Position numbers and translations under genes: made by a program. A DNA stretch of 35,808 nt, taken from NCBI GenBank assembly GCA_903842235.1, contig CAIMLG010000246.1, forward strand, positions 1 through 35,808, read 5' to 3'. Positions 7,743-16,012 of this stretch are shown piece after piece. This DNA comes from an uncultured Verrucomicrobia subdivision 3 bacterium (lineage in GTDB: Bacteria; Verrucomicrobiota; Verrucomicrobiia; Limisphaerales; UBA11358). Positions within the stretch are counted from its first letter, which is position 1. Each line of letters begins with the position of its first letter. The notes below the pieces were generated by a model. The model had not been told where the DNA came from, made no database searches, and saw only the letters and a program-made list of their open reading frames with translations.

Positions 7743-9917
7743 TTATTCGTGGCTGCGACGCCTCGTCGCAGAGGGTGTTGGCGACGCCCTCGTCGCCAGA
7801 AACTTTTTCAAGATGCCCGATTTGCCGGGCGGGTTCGGCGACGAGGCGTCGCCGCCACTTTTGGCCGGCTTGGACTTCAGCGGCAGCGGATTGGCCAGCC
7901 AGCCTTCGGCGGCCAGCGCGAGCAGCGCGAGCAGCAGCAGCCACGGGCTTAAATCTAGTGATTTTCCCAGCCGCTCGAACTCGGCGATCAGCAAATCGCC
8001 GCCGCCAAAAATTTTCACGGAATACGCCAGCTTGCCGAGCGCCGGCAGTTCGCCGCCGGTGATGAGGGGCAGGCGGCCTTCCTTGTCGGACGAGCGGACG
8101 GCGAGGTAGCTGGTGTCGTTTCCAGCGCGCACGACATAAACGCCGGCGCGCGGGAGCGTGGCCAGTTGCGCCGGCGCGCCCTGCCAGTCGAGCGCGCTGC
8201 CGCCGAGCGACTGCACTTCCACCGTGGATTTGGGCGGCAGTGCGAGGCGCAGCGGTTCGCCGGCAACCAGCGAAAGGATGTTCGTTGCCGCCCCGGTTTG
8301 CGTGAGCACGAGGTTTTGCGCCATCGCAATGAATGAAGGTTTCAGCGGCAGCGTGCTCCACGCCGGATCAAATGCAAAGCCGCACGTGAAGAGACGACCT
8401 TTGCCGACTTTTTGCTCGGTCAACAGCGGACGACCGTCTTCTAGGCCCAGCACCGGCGTCGAGTCCGGCGATGTGCGCAGCGGGAAAAACCGGAACACTT
8501 TCACGTTGCGCAACGCGACGTCGCCGTTCGCGTCATGGAGGTCGCTGAACATCGCGTGCGTTTTGTCCAGCACGGCGAGCGCGAGGCCGTTGGTTGTGGA
8601 CTGCAACGAGCCGGGCGCGGAAGCCAGCCAGTCCGGCGGCGCGCTGAGAGCGGCGGAAGCGCCCGGTGCCGGCAAGAGCAACACGCTGCCGCCCGCGTCG
8701 AGAAATGTTTTCAGCGCCGCCCAGCGGGCTTCCGCAGCCGAGTTGAACGCATTCCACGTCAGCACGACGAAGCTGCCGGCGTTTTGGTTGCCGGCAAAAC
8801 TGGCCGCGTCCGTGAAAAACGGAATCAGGCCCGACAATTTGCCTTCGCCGTCCGGCGAAATCGCCAGCGGCAACTGGCCGAAATCGGTTTCCGCACCGGC
8901 AAAGACGACGGACCTTTTTTCCTGGCAGTTGAAGCCGATGAACGCGTGGTTGTCGGCGTCAAAGTCGTCGCCTTGAATTTGCAGGCTCACCCAGCGGAAC
9001 CCGGTGTTTTGAGAATCGAGCATGAGATTCACCGTCTTTTCCGCGTTCGGCGGCACGAGAACTTCTTCGCCGCTGCCGCTGCCGGCGTCGGTGAGCCAGT
9101 TGAGCTGAACCGGATTCGCGGAAGCCGTCGTGTTGGCGAGCCGCACTTCCAGCGGCAATCGGCGGCCGGAGAGAATATACTTTGTCGGGATGCTCACGCC
9201 CGTGATGGCGATGTTCGATTTCGGCGCGTTCGGCGAGGGAATCCGGTCAATGACGATGCTCGTGCCGGCGCGCGGCGGCTGGAGTTCGACGGGCGGCTGG
9301 CTCCATTTTTCCTGCTGCAAATCCGAAAGGACGTGAATTTCCGAATGTGTGGCGGTGCTGTTCTTGAACAGGGCCACGGCGCGGGCCATCGCGGCGGCGA
9401 CGCTGCCGCTCGCCTCGGTTTCGCTGATGTGATTGAGCGCGTTGCGCAACGCGGATTTATCCGACGTCAGCCCGGCGGGCAGCGGCACCAGCGGATCGGC
9501 CACGAGCAAAATAATTTCCGCGCTGTCGCGGTCGCGAAGCTGGCCGACGATGCCGCGCGCGGCGTCCACGGCTTCCTTGAGCTTGCTCCGGCCGTCCGCG
9601 CCGGTTCCGCTCATCGAGCCGGAATTGTCAACCACCAGCGCGGTTGCCACCGAGCCTTGATGGCCGATGCCGAACCAGACCGGCCGGGCGAGCGTGAGCA
9701 GCAGCAACAAAATCAGCAGCGCGCGCAGCAGCAGAATCAGCCATTCGCGCAGGCGGCGGCGGGCGTTGAGCTTGGGGTCAATCCGCTGAAAAAACATCAG
9801 CGTTGAAAACGCGCGCGGTGATTTTTTCAGCCGGAAGAATAGATGGAACACCACCGGCAGCGCGCCCAGCGCCAGCAGCGACAGGAAAAACGGGTTGAGC
9901 GCGGTGAGGCCGGTCAT
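7743..9917 (-). CDS. BatA-like membrane protein with vWA domain
   Basis: A 724-residue protein. The N-terminus has the layout of the BatA/aerotolerance family: a first helix LNPFFLSLLALGALPVVFHL (about 8-28), a basic stretch, a second helix at about 58-80, then a vWA domain with D97-x-S99-x-S101 (DNSGS) and D199 in VLSDLQ. A degenerate amidotransferase-like region follows (FLDAGGSVLLLPAPG near 409), and a last helix at about 656-673. In Bacteroides, Bat proteins act with a MoxR ATPase in the envelope; the same arrangement is seen here, with DUF58 directly upstream (4-bp ATGA overlap) and another vWA gene 1 bp downstream. The last 46 residues after the helix are low in complexity and are encoded largely by small palindromes (7755-7853). 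Confidence 0.85.
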   Translation of the reverse strand: MTGLTALNPFFLSLLALGALPVVFHLFFRLKKSPRAFSTLMFFQRIDPKLNARRRLREWLILLLRALLILLLLLTLARPVWFGIGHQGSVATALVVDNSGSMSGTGADGRSKLKEAVDAARGIVGQLRDRDSAEIILLVADPLVPLPAGLTSDKSALRNALNHISETEASGSVAAAMARAVALFKNSTATHSEIHVLSDLQQEKWSQPPVELQPPRAGTSIVIDRIPSPNAPKSNIAITGVSIPTKYILSGRRLPLEVRLANTTASANPVQLNWLTDAGSGSGEEVLVPPNAEKTVNLMLDSQNTGFRWVSLQIQGDDFDADNHAFIGFNCQEKRSVVFAGAETDFGQLPLAISPDGEGKLSGLIPFFTDAASFAGNQNAGSFVVLTWNAFNSAAEARWAALKTFLDAGGSVLLLPAPGASAALSAPPDWLASAPGSLQSTTNGLALAVLDKTHAMFSDLHDANGDVALRNVKVFRFFPLRTSPDSTPVLGLEDGRPLLTEQKVGKGRLFTCGFAFDPAWSTLPLKPSFIAMAQNLVLTQTGAATNILSLVAGEPLRLALPPKSTVEVQSLGGSALDWQGAPAQLATLPRAGVYVVRAGNDTSYLAVRSSDKEGRLPLITGGELPALGKLAYSVKIFGGGDLLIAEFERLGKSLDLSPWLLLLALLALAAEGWLANPLPLKSKPAKSGGDASSPNPPGKSGILKKFLATRASPTPSATRRRSHE
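7755..7853. repeat. Three related palindromic repeats in the 3' end of the BatA-like gene
   Basis: GCGACGCCTCGTCGC at 7755-7769, GGCGACGCCCTCGTCGCC at 7780-7797 and GGCGACGAGGCGTCGCC at 7837-7853. Each is a near-palindrome, and the third is the exact reverse complement of the first, so the outer copies could also pair over an 83-bp span. All three lie inside the coding sequence and encode most of the C-terminal tail. Confidence 0.75.
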
Positions 9918-10798
9918 GGCTGGCCGAATTTAGCGTGCAGCGCCTCCTCGACCGGCGTGCGCGTGTCCATGAGCTGATAATCCGCGAGGCTGCCGAGACA
10001 GCCGCGCCGGAGTTCGTCGAGATATTTCTGCACCTCCTGCGCGTAGGCGTCGCGGGCTTCGTCGGCCTGGACGGGCAGCCGCGCGCCGGTTTCGAGTTCG
10101 CGCAGTTCGGCGAGGCCGCTGAAATTGAGATTAATTTCGGCGGCGTCGAGCGTGTGCAGCACCAGGACTTCGTGCTTGTTGTGCTGCAAATGCCGGATGC
10201 CGCGGATGATGTCCGCCGGGTTTTGCAACAGATCGGAAATTAAAATGACGAGGCTGCGCCGCTGGATTTGTTCGGCCAGCGTGTGGAGCGCGCGTTCGAT
10301 CTGGCTGCGGCCGGACGGCTTGATTTCTTCCAGCGCCAGCAGCATGGGACGCAAACCGCCGAGCGAGCCGACGGGCGGGAACGTTTTTCGCACCCCGTCG
10401 TTGAACAGCGTCAGGCCGGCGACATCGGACTGGTTGATGAGCACGAACATCAGCCCGGCGGCGAGGTGGCAGGCGTAGTCCATCTTGGAAAGCCGCCCGG
10501 CGTCGCGGAACGCCATGCTTTCAGACGTGTCGAGCAGGATGTAGGCGCGGACGTTCGTCTCCTCCTGATAGCGGCGGATGACGTGGCGGTCGGTGCGCGC
10601 ATAGACCGCCCAGTCAATGCGGTTGGGCGGATCGCCGCGCGTGTATTCGCGGTAGTCGGCGAACTCCACGGACGCACCGTGATGCGGCGAGCGGTGCAGT
10701 CCCTGCAACGCGCCCTCGACCGGCCGCCGCACGGTCACGCCCAGCCCGCGCAGCCGGTCGGCCAGTTCGGGCGGGAGAAATTTGTAGGCGGCGGTCAT
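9914..10798 (-). CDS. DUF58 vWA-like protein, cytosolic
   Basis: A 294-residue protein without membrane segments. It carries the DUF58 signature SVEFADYREYTRGDPPNRIDW (about 43-63, read as two parts) and continues directly into a vWA fold with an intact D90-x-S92-x-S94 metal site (DTSES) and the later LILISDLLQNP segment. DUF58 proteins are almost always encoded beside a MoxR ATPase and are thought to be its direct substrate or adaptor; that role is from family knowledge, not from this sequence. The gene follows the ATPase gene after 73 bp of 7-bp repeats and overlaps the BatA-like gene by 4 bp (ATGA), which suggests coupled translation. Length is normal for the family. Confidence 0.9.
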   Translation of the reverse strand: MTAAYKFLPPELADRLRGLGVTVRRPVEGALQGLHRSPHHGASVEFADYREYTRGDPPNRIDWAVYARTDRHVIRRYQEETNVRAYILLDTSESMAFRDAGRLSKMDYACHLAAGLMFVLINQSDVAGLTLFNDGVRKTFPPVGSLGGLRPMLLALEEIKPSGRSQIERALHTLAEQIQRRSLVILISDLLQNPADIIRGIRHLQHNKHEVLVLHTLDAAEINLNFSGLAELRELETGARLPVQADEARDAYAQEVQKYLDELRRGCLGSLADYQLMDTRTPVEEALHAKFGQP

Positions 10799-10800
10799 TA

Positions 10801-10877
10801 AATGAGAAATAGCGAATACCGTATGCCGAATTTAAAACGAATTGGCGCGGTTGCATTTGCCATTCGTCAATTCAGTA
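10801..10877. repeat. 7-bp repeat tract, class AATGCCG, with inverted arms
   Basis: The gap between the MoxR and DUF58 genes is filled by units of period 7. On the left: AATGAGA, AATAGCG, AATACCG, TATGCCG, AATTTAA. On the right the units appear in opposite orientation: TTGCCAT, TCGTCAA, TTCAGTA. The two arms could pair in part. The right arm runs past 10872 into the last codons of the MoxR gene. Confidence 0.65.
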
Positions 10878-12200
10878 TTGCGGCTCCTTCACCGTCTCCA
10901 GGATTTTTTTCACGATGGTATCCGTGGTGACGCTTTCGCTGGCAGCGGTGAAGTTTGGGAAAATGCGGTGGCGCAGCACCGGCAGCGCGTGTTCGCGCAC
11001 ATCGGCACAGGAAACACTGAAACGCCCCTGCAACAACACATGCGCCTTGGCGGCGAGCAGCAGATACTGGCCGGCGCGCGTGCCGGCGCCCCAGCGCACC
11101 CAGCGGTTCACGAAATCGGGCGAACCTTCGAGGTTCGGGCGTGTGGCGCGGATGAGGTTGAGCGCGTAGAGCGCGACGTGTTCGCTCACCGGCACCTGCC
11201 GGACGAGGCGCTGGAGCTTGATCACGTCGGCGGCGTTGAGCGCGCTGGTGACGGTTGCTTGCAGGTCGCGCGTGGTTTCCAAAATCACCTGCTGCTCCTC
11301 CGCCGCCGTCGGATAGCCGAGGTGGATGCAAAACATGAAGCGGTCCAACTGCGCCTCGGGCAGCGGGTAAGTGCCTTCCTGCTCAATCGGATTTTGCGTG
11401 GCGAGCACCATGAACGGATCGGGCAGATCGTAGCTCGTGCCGGTGATGGTCACGCGATGTTCCTGCATGGCTTCGAGCAGCGCGGCCTGCGTCTTGGGCG
11501 GCGTGCGGTTGATTTCATCGGCGAGCAGGAGGTTGGTGAAAATCGGCCCGCGATGAAAACGGAACACGCGTTTGCCGGTGACCGGATCCTCTTCGAGAAT
11601 GTCCGTGCCGGTGATGTCCGCCGGCATGAGGTCGGGCGTGAACTGGATGCGGTTGGAGCCGAGCTCAATCGCGCTGCCGAGCGTCCGCACCATCAGCGTC
11701 TTGGCCAGGCCCGGCACGCCGATGAGCAGGCAATGGCCGCGCGCAAACAGCGCGACGAGCATCTGGTTCAGCACCTCGCGCTGGCCGATGACGACCTTGC
11801 CGATTTCGGCAAGGACTTTTTCGTGCGCGTTCTTAAAACCGGCGATGGCGGCGAGCGGGTCTTCTTTTGGCGTGGCGGCGGGCGGCGGCGTTTCAACCAC
11901 TTCCTCCGGTGCTGAATCGCCTGGCGCAGAAAAGACAAATTCCACGTCGCCAAGCGCGAAGGTCGTGCCGTCCTGCAAATCGAGCGCGTTCACTGGCTGG
12001 CCGTCGGCGAAAATGCCGTTGCGGCTGCCGGCGTCGGCGAGGTGAAACGCGTCGCCGTTGCGTGAAATGACCGCGTGATGCGACGACATGGAATCGCACG
12101 GCACACACAGGTCGTTATCCTCCTCGCGACCGATGCGGACGCGGTCGTTCAGCGGGACGCGGTGTTCCTGTTCCTGGAATTTATAAATCAGCGTGGGCAT
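10872..12200 (-). CDS. FHA-MoxR fusion AAA+ ATPase
   Basis: A 442-residue protein of two parts. Residues 1-92 form an FHA domain: G24-R25, S40-H41 and S59-R60-N61-G62 are the conserved phosphothreonine-binding and structural residues. A proline-rich linker (about 93-118) leads to a complete MoxR AAA+ module: Walker A GVPGLAKT at 161-168, Walker B LLLADE at 224-229, sensor 1 ATQN at 267-270, LDRF with the arginine at 287, and the late GAGTRAG segment where MoxR proteins carry their sensor 2 arginine. MoxR ATPases remodel partner proteins, usually vWA proteins; here three vWA genes follow. Most MoxR proteins have no FHA domain, so this one may be directed or switched by phosphorylated partners (inference). 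No Ser/Thr kinase is seen in the window. Confidence 0.93.
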   Translation of the reverse strand: MPTLIYKFQEQEHRVPLNDRVRIGREEDNDLCVPCDSMSSHHAVISRNGDAFHLADAGSRNGIFADGQPVNALDLQDGTTFALGDVEFVFSAPGDSAPEEVVETPPPAATPKEDPLAAIAGFKNAHEKVLAEIGKVVIGQREVLNQMLVALFARGHCLLIGVPGLAKTLMVRTLGSAIELGSNRIQFTPDLMPADITGTDILEEDPVTGKRVFRFHRGPIFTNLLLADEINRTPPKTQAALLEAMQEHRVTITGTSYDLPDPFMVLATQNPIEQEGTYPLPEAQLDRFMFCIHLGYPTAAEEQQVILETTRDLQATVTSALNAADVIKLQRLVRQVPVSEHVALYALNLIRATRPNLEGSPDFVNRWVRWGAGTRAGQYLLLAAKAHVLLQGRFSVSCADVREHALPVLRHRIFPNFTAASESVTTDTIVKKILETVKEPQY

Positions 12201-12217
12201 AGGTTAATTGAATTAAA

Positions 12218-12238
12218 AATGCAGAATGGCGAATGCAG
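12218..12238. repeat. 7-bp repeat tract, class AATGCCG
   Basis: Three units of exact period 7: AATGCAG, AATGGCG, AATGCAG. They resemble the class at 10801-10877 and lie directly beside the palindrome at 12241-12256. Confidence 0.65.
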
Positions 12239-12240
12239 AA

Positions 12241-12256
12241 GCGGGCTAAAGCCCGC
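12241..12256. repeat. GCTAAAGC-core palindrome
   Basis: GCGGGCT, AA, AGCCCGC: a perfect 7-bp stem with a 2-nt loop. The same core, CTAAAG within inverted arms, occurs at 35428-35441 inside purC. In the minus-strand transcript no T-run follows, so it looks like a small REP-type element more than an intrinsic terminator. Confidence 0.65.
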
Positions 12257-12323
12257 GCGCCATCGTTCCATTGCGCGAACTTCAAATATTTCATGATTGA
12301 TCATTCTGCCTGCGGCCTTCCGG

Positions 12324-13838
12324 TCAGTGTGTCATGGCATACATGACAATGTTGATGCCGAGCTTGAGCGCGGAATCCGGCGCGTAGGCTTTGGCGAGCG
12401 GATGATCCATGCCCTGCCAGCCGGCTTCGAGATCGAACGGGCTGTATATCACTTTCACGTCGCCGTGCAGCGAAATGCCTTCGAGATGCGGCTGGTCCAG
12501 ACCGGGATTGGCCGCGAGCGCGGCGGGCGTGTAATTTGCGTCCGTCATTTTGAAAACTGAACTGAAGAGCGGACTCGACTGCGACAGCGGGGCAAGCTCG
12601 CTTTCCGGCAGGACTTTTTTCAACTCGCGTTTCACGGCGGCGTCAAAGGTTTTCAGGCCGAGACTGTTGTTGATGAGCAGCGTGCCGCCCGAATCCAGGA
12701 AGCGCCGCATCGCGCCCACCGCGCCGGCGTCCCAGTGAAAATCGCCGAGGCCGGTCAGATATAAAAACGTGAACGACGACAAATCATCATGCCCCGGCTG
12801 CACCGGCACGCGCTTGAGGCTCACCCGCAGCGAGGTGTCCTGGCGCAATTGTTCCAGCAGCCGTGTGGCGCCGCCGGCTTCGGTGTTCCAATCGCCGTCG
12901 TGTTTGATTTGCGCGAAGACGAATTCATCGGTCGGCCGTTTTTCATCCAACGCGCCGTAAAGCTCCGGCTTCGCTTCCGCACGGCCAAGACTGGCGTAAC
13001 CGACAGCGTAGGCGATGAGGTTCACGCCAATTTTGTCCGCCGAATTCACGTCATAATATTCCGCCTGTTTGAGCAGCGGCACAGCGTGGCCATCCCAGCC
13101 GCAGCCGAGGCCGTATTGGGAAATCAGCACGCCGACGCGCGAGAAAACATACATTCCTTCCAGCGCCGGCGCGGTGGCAGCGGGATTTTTCGAGACGTTT
13201 ACCTGGTTCACGTCCGTCATCATGTGATAGATCGGATGGTCGGCGGGAATTTTCCGGAAGCTCAAGTCGGGAAACGCCTGCTCCATCGCGGCGCGAAAGG
13301 AATCGTAGAAATAAGGCGAGCCGGCGATGCTGTCGGCCACAATCATGCCGCCGCGCAAGACGTAGCTGCGGAGCAATTCGATTTCGTGCGGGGAGAATTT
13401 GATCGTGCGGACGCCGCTGAAAAACAGCACCGGCGTCTTGGCCGGATCGCCGTCAAAGGAAGCGAGGCTGAAGCTGTCCGCGCCATAGGTCACGCCGAGC
13501 TTGGCGCTGGCATTTTTCATCAATTGCTGGAGGTCGCCGGGGCAGAGGTTCCAGTCGGTGATCTTCGTTTTCGCGCCATCGGAGTAGGTAAACGTGGCGT
13601 TCTCGCCCCAAACGACCTTGGCGATGAGCTTGGGCGGACTGGGTTCGCGTTTGCGTTCCGTGCGGCGCAGCGGCGTCGCGGGCAGCGGCAGCGGAGGAAC
13701 CGCCTCCCCGCCAGAGATGCGGCGTTTGCCGGCCTCGGGCGGCGGACCGAGCGGGACGAACCAGTCCTTTTCATCCGCCGGCGATAAGAGTGTGCTGCCA
13801 AGCAGCAGGACCAGCCACCACTGACGCGGGGTTTTCAT
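12324..13838 (-). CDS. DUF4159 protein with duplicated domain, secreted
   Basis: A 504-residue protein with an N-terminal signal peptide (hydrophobic core about 7-19) and a proline-rich segment to about residue 70. Two DUF4159-type, amidotransferase-like folds follow: the first at about 73-290 (KVVWGENATFTYSDG, then YVLRGGMIVADS at 159-170, then HPIYHMMTDV), the second at about 298-504 (EFVFAQIKHDGDWN, then FLDSGGTLLINNS near 384, ending LGINIVMYAMTH). Neither GG turn is followed by the cysteine of active amidotransferases. DUF4159 genes commonly accompany MoxR and vWA genes; their biochemical role is unknown. The gene is 123 bp upstream of the FHA-MoxR gene on the same strand and is probably co-transcribed with it. 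Confidence 0.85.
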   Translation of the reverse strand: MKTPRQWWLVLLLGSTLLSPADEKDWFVPLGPPPEAGKRRISGGEAVPPLPLPATPLRRTERKREPSPPKLIAKVVWGENATFTYSDGAKTKITDWNLCPGDLQQLMKNASAKLGVTYGADSFSLASFDGDPAKTPVLFFSGVRTIKFSPHEIELLRSYVLRGGMIVADSIAGSPYFYDSFRAAMEQAFPDLSFRKIPADHPIYHMMTDVNQVNVSKNPAATAPALEGMYVFSRVGVLISQYGLGCGWDGHAVPLLKQAEYYDVNSADKIGVNLIAYAVGYASLGRAEAKPELYGALDEKRPTDEFVFAQIKHDGDWNTEAGGATRLLEQLRQDTSLRVSLKRVPVQPGHDDLSSFTFLYLTGLGDFHWDAGAVGAMRRFLDSGGTLLINNSLGLKTFDAAVKRELKKVLPESELAPLSQSSPLFSSVFKMTDANYTPAALAANPGLDQPHLEGISLHGDVKVIYSPFDLEAGWQGMDHPLAKAYAPDSALKLGINIVMYAMTH

Positions 13839-13948
13839 AAGTCGTGAGACGCCCCGGCCGGCGCATGGGTTACTGCCAAAGCGGCCAGGTTCAAGAAAGC
13901 ATCGTGAATTTGGTCGGATTCTGCAAACCAGTCGTGCTTAAAAATATC
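13839..13948. other. Intergenic region upstream of the DUF4159 gene
   Basis: A 110-bp gap between two minus-strand genes. I see no repeat tract and no clear terminator or promoter; co-transcription of the two genes can be neither shown nor excluded. Confidence 0.4.
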
Positions 13949-16012
13949 CTATGGTCGCGGCCATCTGTCTTTGGCCTTGGCGGCGGATTCGCTGTAGGGA
14001 AAGTCTTTTAGTAACTGGGCCTGCGCGTGGCGGGCCTCGTCGGTTTTGCCGAGGGCTCGGCCGGATTCAATGGTGTCGTAAAGGAGTTCCGACCGGCGCG
14101 GATCATCCACGGCGACGGGCGCCAGCAGGCGGCAGCCGGTGAAGGCCCGCTGGAATTCCTTGTGCTGGAGTTCGAGTTGGATTTCCAGCAAGCCCGTCGC
14201 GAGCGACATCCGTTCCGTCGGGATCTCAAAGATCAGCCAGTCAAGCGCCTGCTGCGCGTCGTCAAATTGGTTGTGCTCAAGCGAAATGCTCGCGCTTTCC
14301 AGGCGCGCGGCCCGGACGGCATCGAAATGCCCCAAGCCGGGTCGCTGGCCAACTGCGAGATATTGTTTGCGCGCCTCCTCGATTTTGCCGCGCGCCAACA
14401 GCAGGTCGCCTTGCAGCAATTGTTTCAGACGCCGGTCGTCGCCGGTCAGGCTGTTGCCGGAAAGTCCGGCGAGCCATTTCTCCGCCTCGTCGAACTGGCT
14501 GGACCAATGGATGAGCAGGTCCGCCAGGCGCAGTTTCACTTTTGCCGCGAGGGCTGAAGAACTGCGTTCCGGCAGGAGCGCAAGGCGGAACGCTCTTTCC
14601 GCCAGCGCGTCGCCCGCGTCGCCTTGGTGCGCGAAGCCGATGCCGAGCTGGTAAAACGCCATTCCGTCGGCGGCGGTCTTGAATTCATCGGCGCGCTGGA
14701 CCATCGCCTTGCCGGCACCGGTGGCCAGTTCGCGGTCGTCGGCCCGGTCCGCCAGGGCAAGGATCGCCGCGAGGTCGCGGGCGGGCGCCCGGCCAAGATC
14801 GCGCTGCAGAAAATCATTTTTGGCCTCGGCAAAAATATCGTCGCGCCACCAATCGCGTTGGAGCCACTCGGGCTGGATGCGGATGCGGAGGGTGTTGGTC
14901 GCCACACCCAGGCCGTGTTCCCAGCCTTCGAGCGTCACCTGCCGCAAGCCGGGCTGCGGGAAAAAATGCTCAAAGTTCTTGCCGGCCGTTTCGGTGCCGT
15001 CATCAAAGCGCCAGCGATAATCGCGGCGCGGGAGATCGTCCACGACATGAAAACGGACGCGCAACGCCATGGTGTCACCCAGCGCACATTGGCCCGCGGT
15101 GCGCCACTCAAAATAGAGCGGCGCCGGCGCCGGCGCGGCTTCCAAATGCACGACGCGAAAGCGGGCGACCGGGAGGAAGGCGGAAGCCGGCATGACCCCC
15201 AGGCGGCTGGCCCCCGGCGGTTGCCAGGCGACCTCCGCGGCGGCTTCGCCATCGAATTGAATCTGCGTGTATTCGAGGTGGTGCCGGCCGGCTTTGAGTT
15301 GGATTTCGCCGCTGTGCTCCCCGCGCCGGCCCCGGCGGACGGTATGTTCGCCCAGCCATTCCACTACGCTTTGGCCGTCAATTTTCAGCCAGGAGGCGTC
15401 CGCCGAGACGATGGCAAACTGGTAGCCGCCATCCTTGGGCGCGTTGAACCAGCTGTTGAACGATCCAATATAAAATGCACTGGGACCAAACGGGTTCATC
15501 CCCAGAAATATGTTCGGCAGGTAGCCCCGCCCCTGAATCGCCCCGGCGGAGTTCAGCAGTTGGGCGATTTGGGGAAAGCTGTTGACCGGCTGTTTGGTGC
15601 AGGCCCGCGTTTCCAGCAGCACGCCAGCCTCAGGCTTCCAGCCGCCGGGCGCCGCGGGCAAATTGGTGTCGTAACTAAGGTAATAGGTCGTCGCGCCGCT
15701 TGAGGTATCAAAGCGAATGCAACTCGGCTCACCGGTGGCCGACCAGTAAGAGTGAAAGGCGACGGGCTTTCCGGCGGCGTTGAACACGCCCAATTGCTGG
15801 CCGGGAAGCGGGAGTCCCGGCGAGATTTCCACCGTGCCCACGTTCGCCGGCCACGCGGAGTTTGGGGCCAGTTCGATCTGCTGCCGGAGCCGAGCCGGCT
15901 TGACCGGAAAATCAACAGCCCCGGCTGACAGTGACAGGGCGAGCACCAGCCCGCCCCGCCAGAGCCCCCTCAACCGACGGAGCCGGTTTTTAAATCTAAT
16001 CGTGTTTTGCAT
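13949..16012 (-). CDS. Secreted PA14-like/PKD-like/TPR protein
   Basis: A 687-residue protein with a basic N-terminus (eight Arg/Lys before a hydrophobic core at about 20-32) typical of an export signal. After it comes a DUF2341-like beta domain (about 35-130), a PA14-like domain (about 135-265) with FAIVSADASWLKIDGQ and a closing LKAGRHHLEYTQIQFDG, then a PKD-like Ig fold (about 290-370) with YRWRFDDGTETAG. The last 300 residues are helical repeats of the TPR type, rich in A/L at repeat positions. PA14 and PKD domains usually bind glycans or surface proteins. It lies upstream of and on the same strand as the MoxR/vWA block, so it could be its first gene or an independent unit. Confidence 0.7.
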   Translation of the reverse strand: MQNTIRFKNRLRRLRGLWRGGLVLALSLSAGAVDFPVKPARLRQQIELAPNSAWPANVGTVEISPGLPLPGQQLGVFNAAGKPVAFHSYWSATGEPSCIRFDTSSGATTYYLSYDTNLPAAPGGWKPEAGVLLETRACTKQPVNSFPQIAQLLNSAGAIQGRGYLPNIFLGMNPFGPSAFYIGSFNSWFNAPKDGGYQFAIVSADASWLKIDGQSVVEWLGEHTVRRGRRGEHSGEIQLKAGRHHLEYTQIQFDGEAAAEVAWQPPGASRLGVMPASAFLPVARFRVVHLEAAPAPAPLYFEWRTAGQCALGDTMALRVRFHVVDDLPRRDYRWRFDDGTETAGKNFEHFFPQPGLRQVTLEGWEHGLGVATNTLRIRIQPEWLQRDWWRDDIFAEAKNDFLQRDLGRAPARDLAAILALADRADDRELATGAGKAMVQRADEFKTAADGMAFYQLGIGFAHQGDAGDALAERAFRLALLPERSSSALAAKVKLRLADLLIHWSSQFDEAEKWLAGLSGNSLTGDDRRLKQLLQGDLLLARGKIEEARKQYLAVGQRPGLGHFDAVRAARLESASISLEHNQFDDAQQALDWLIFEIPTERMSLATGLLEIQLELQHKEFQRAFTGCRLLAPVAVDDPRRSELLYDTIESGRALGKTDEARHAQAQLLKDFPYSESAAKAKDRWPRP

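Larger units (their letters stand above)
12201..12323. other. Intergenic region between the DUF4159 and MoxR genes
   Basis: A 123-bp gap holding 7-bp repeats (12218-12238) and a perfect palindrome (12241-12256). On the far side, CATTCTG at 12302-12308 is the reverse complement of CAGAATG at 12222-12228, so the repeat arms flank the palindrome in inverted orientation. No Shine-Dalgarno sequence is seen before the ATG at 12200. Confidence 0.5.

Noticed and set aside
8535..9806. Open frame of 423 codons on the plus strand
   Set aside because: It is fully antisense to the BatA-like gene, whose vWA motifs are intact, and shows no recognisable domain.
10842..11915. Open frame of 357 codons on the plus strand
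   Set aside because: It is antisense to the FHA-MoxR gene, which has complete Walker and sensor motifs.
12241..12256. Intrinsic terminator upstream of the MoxR gene
   Set aside because: The stem is perfect, but no T-run follows on the minus strand, and the same core occurs inside purC, so a dispersed element is the better explanation.
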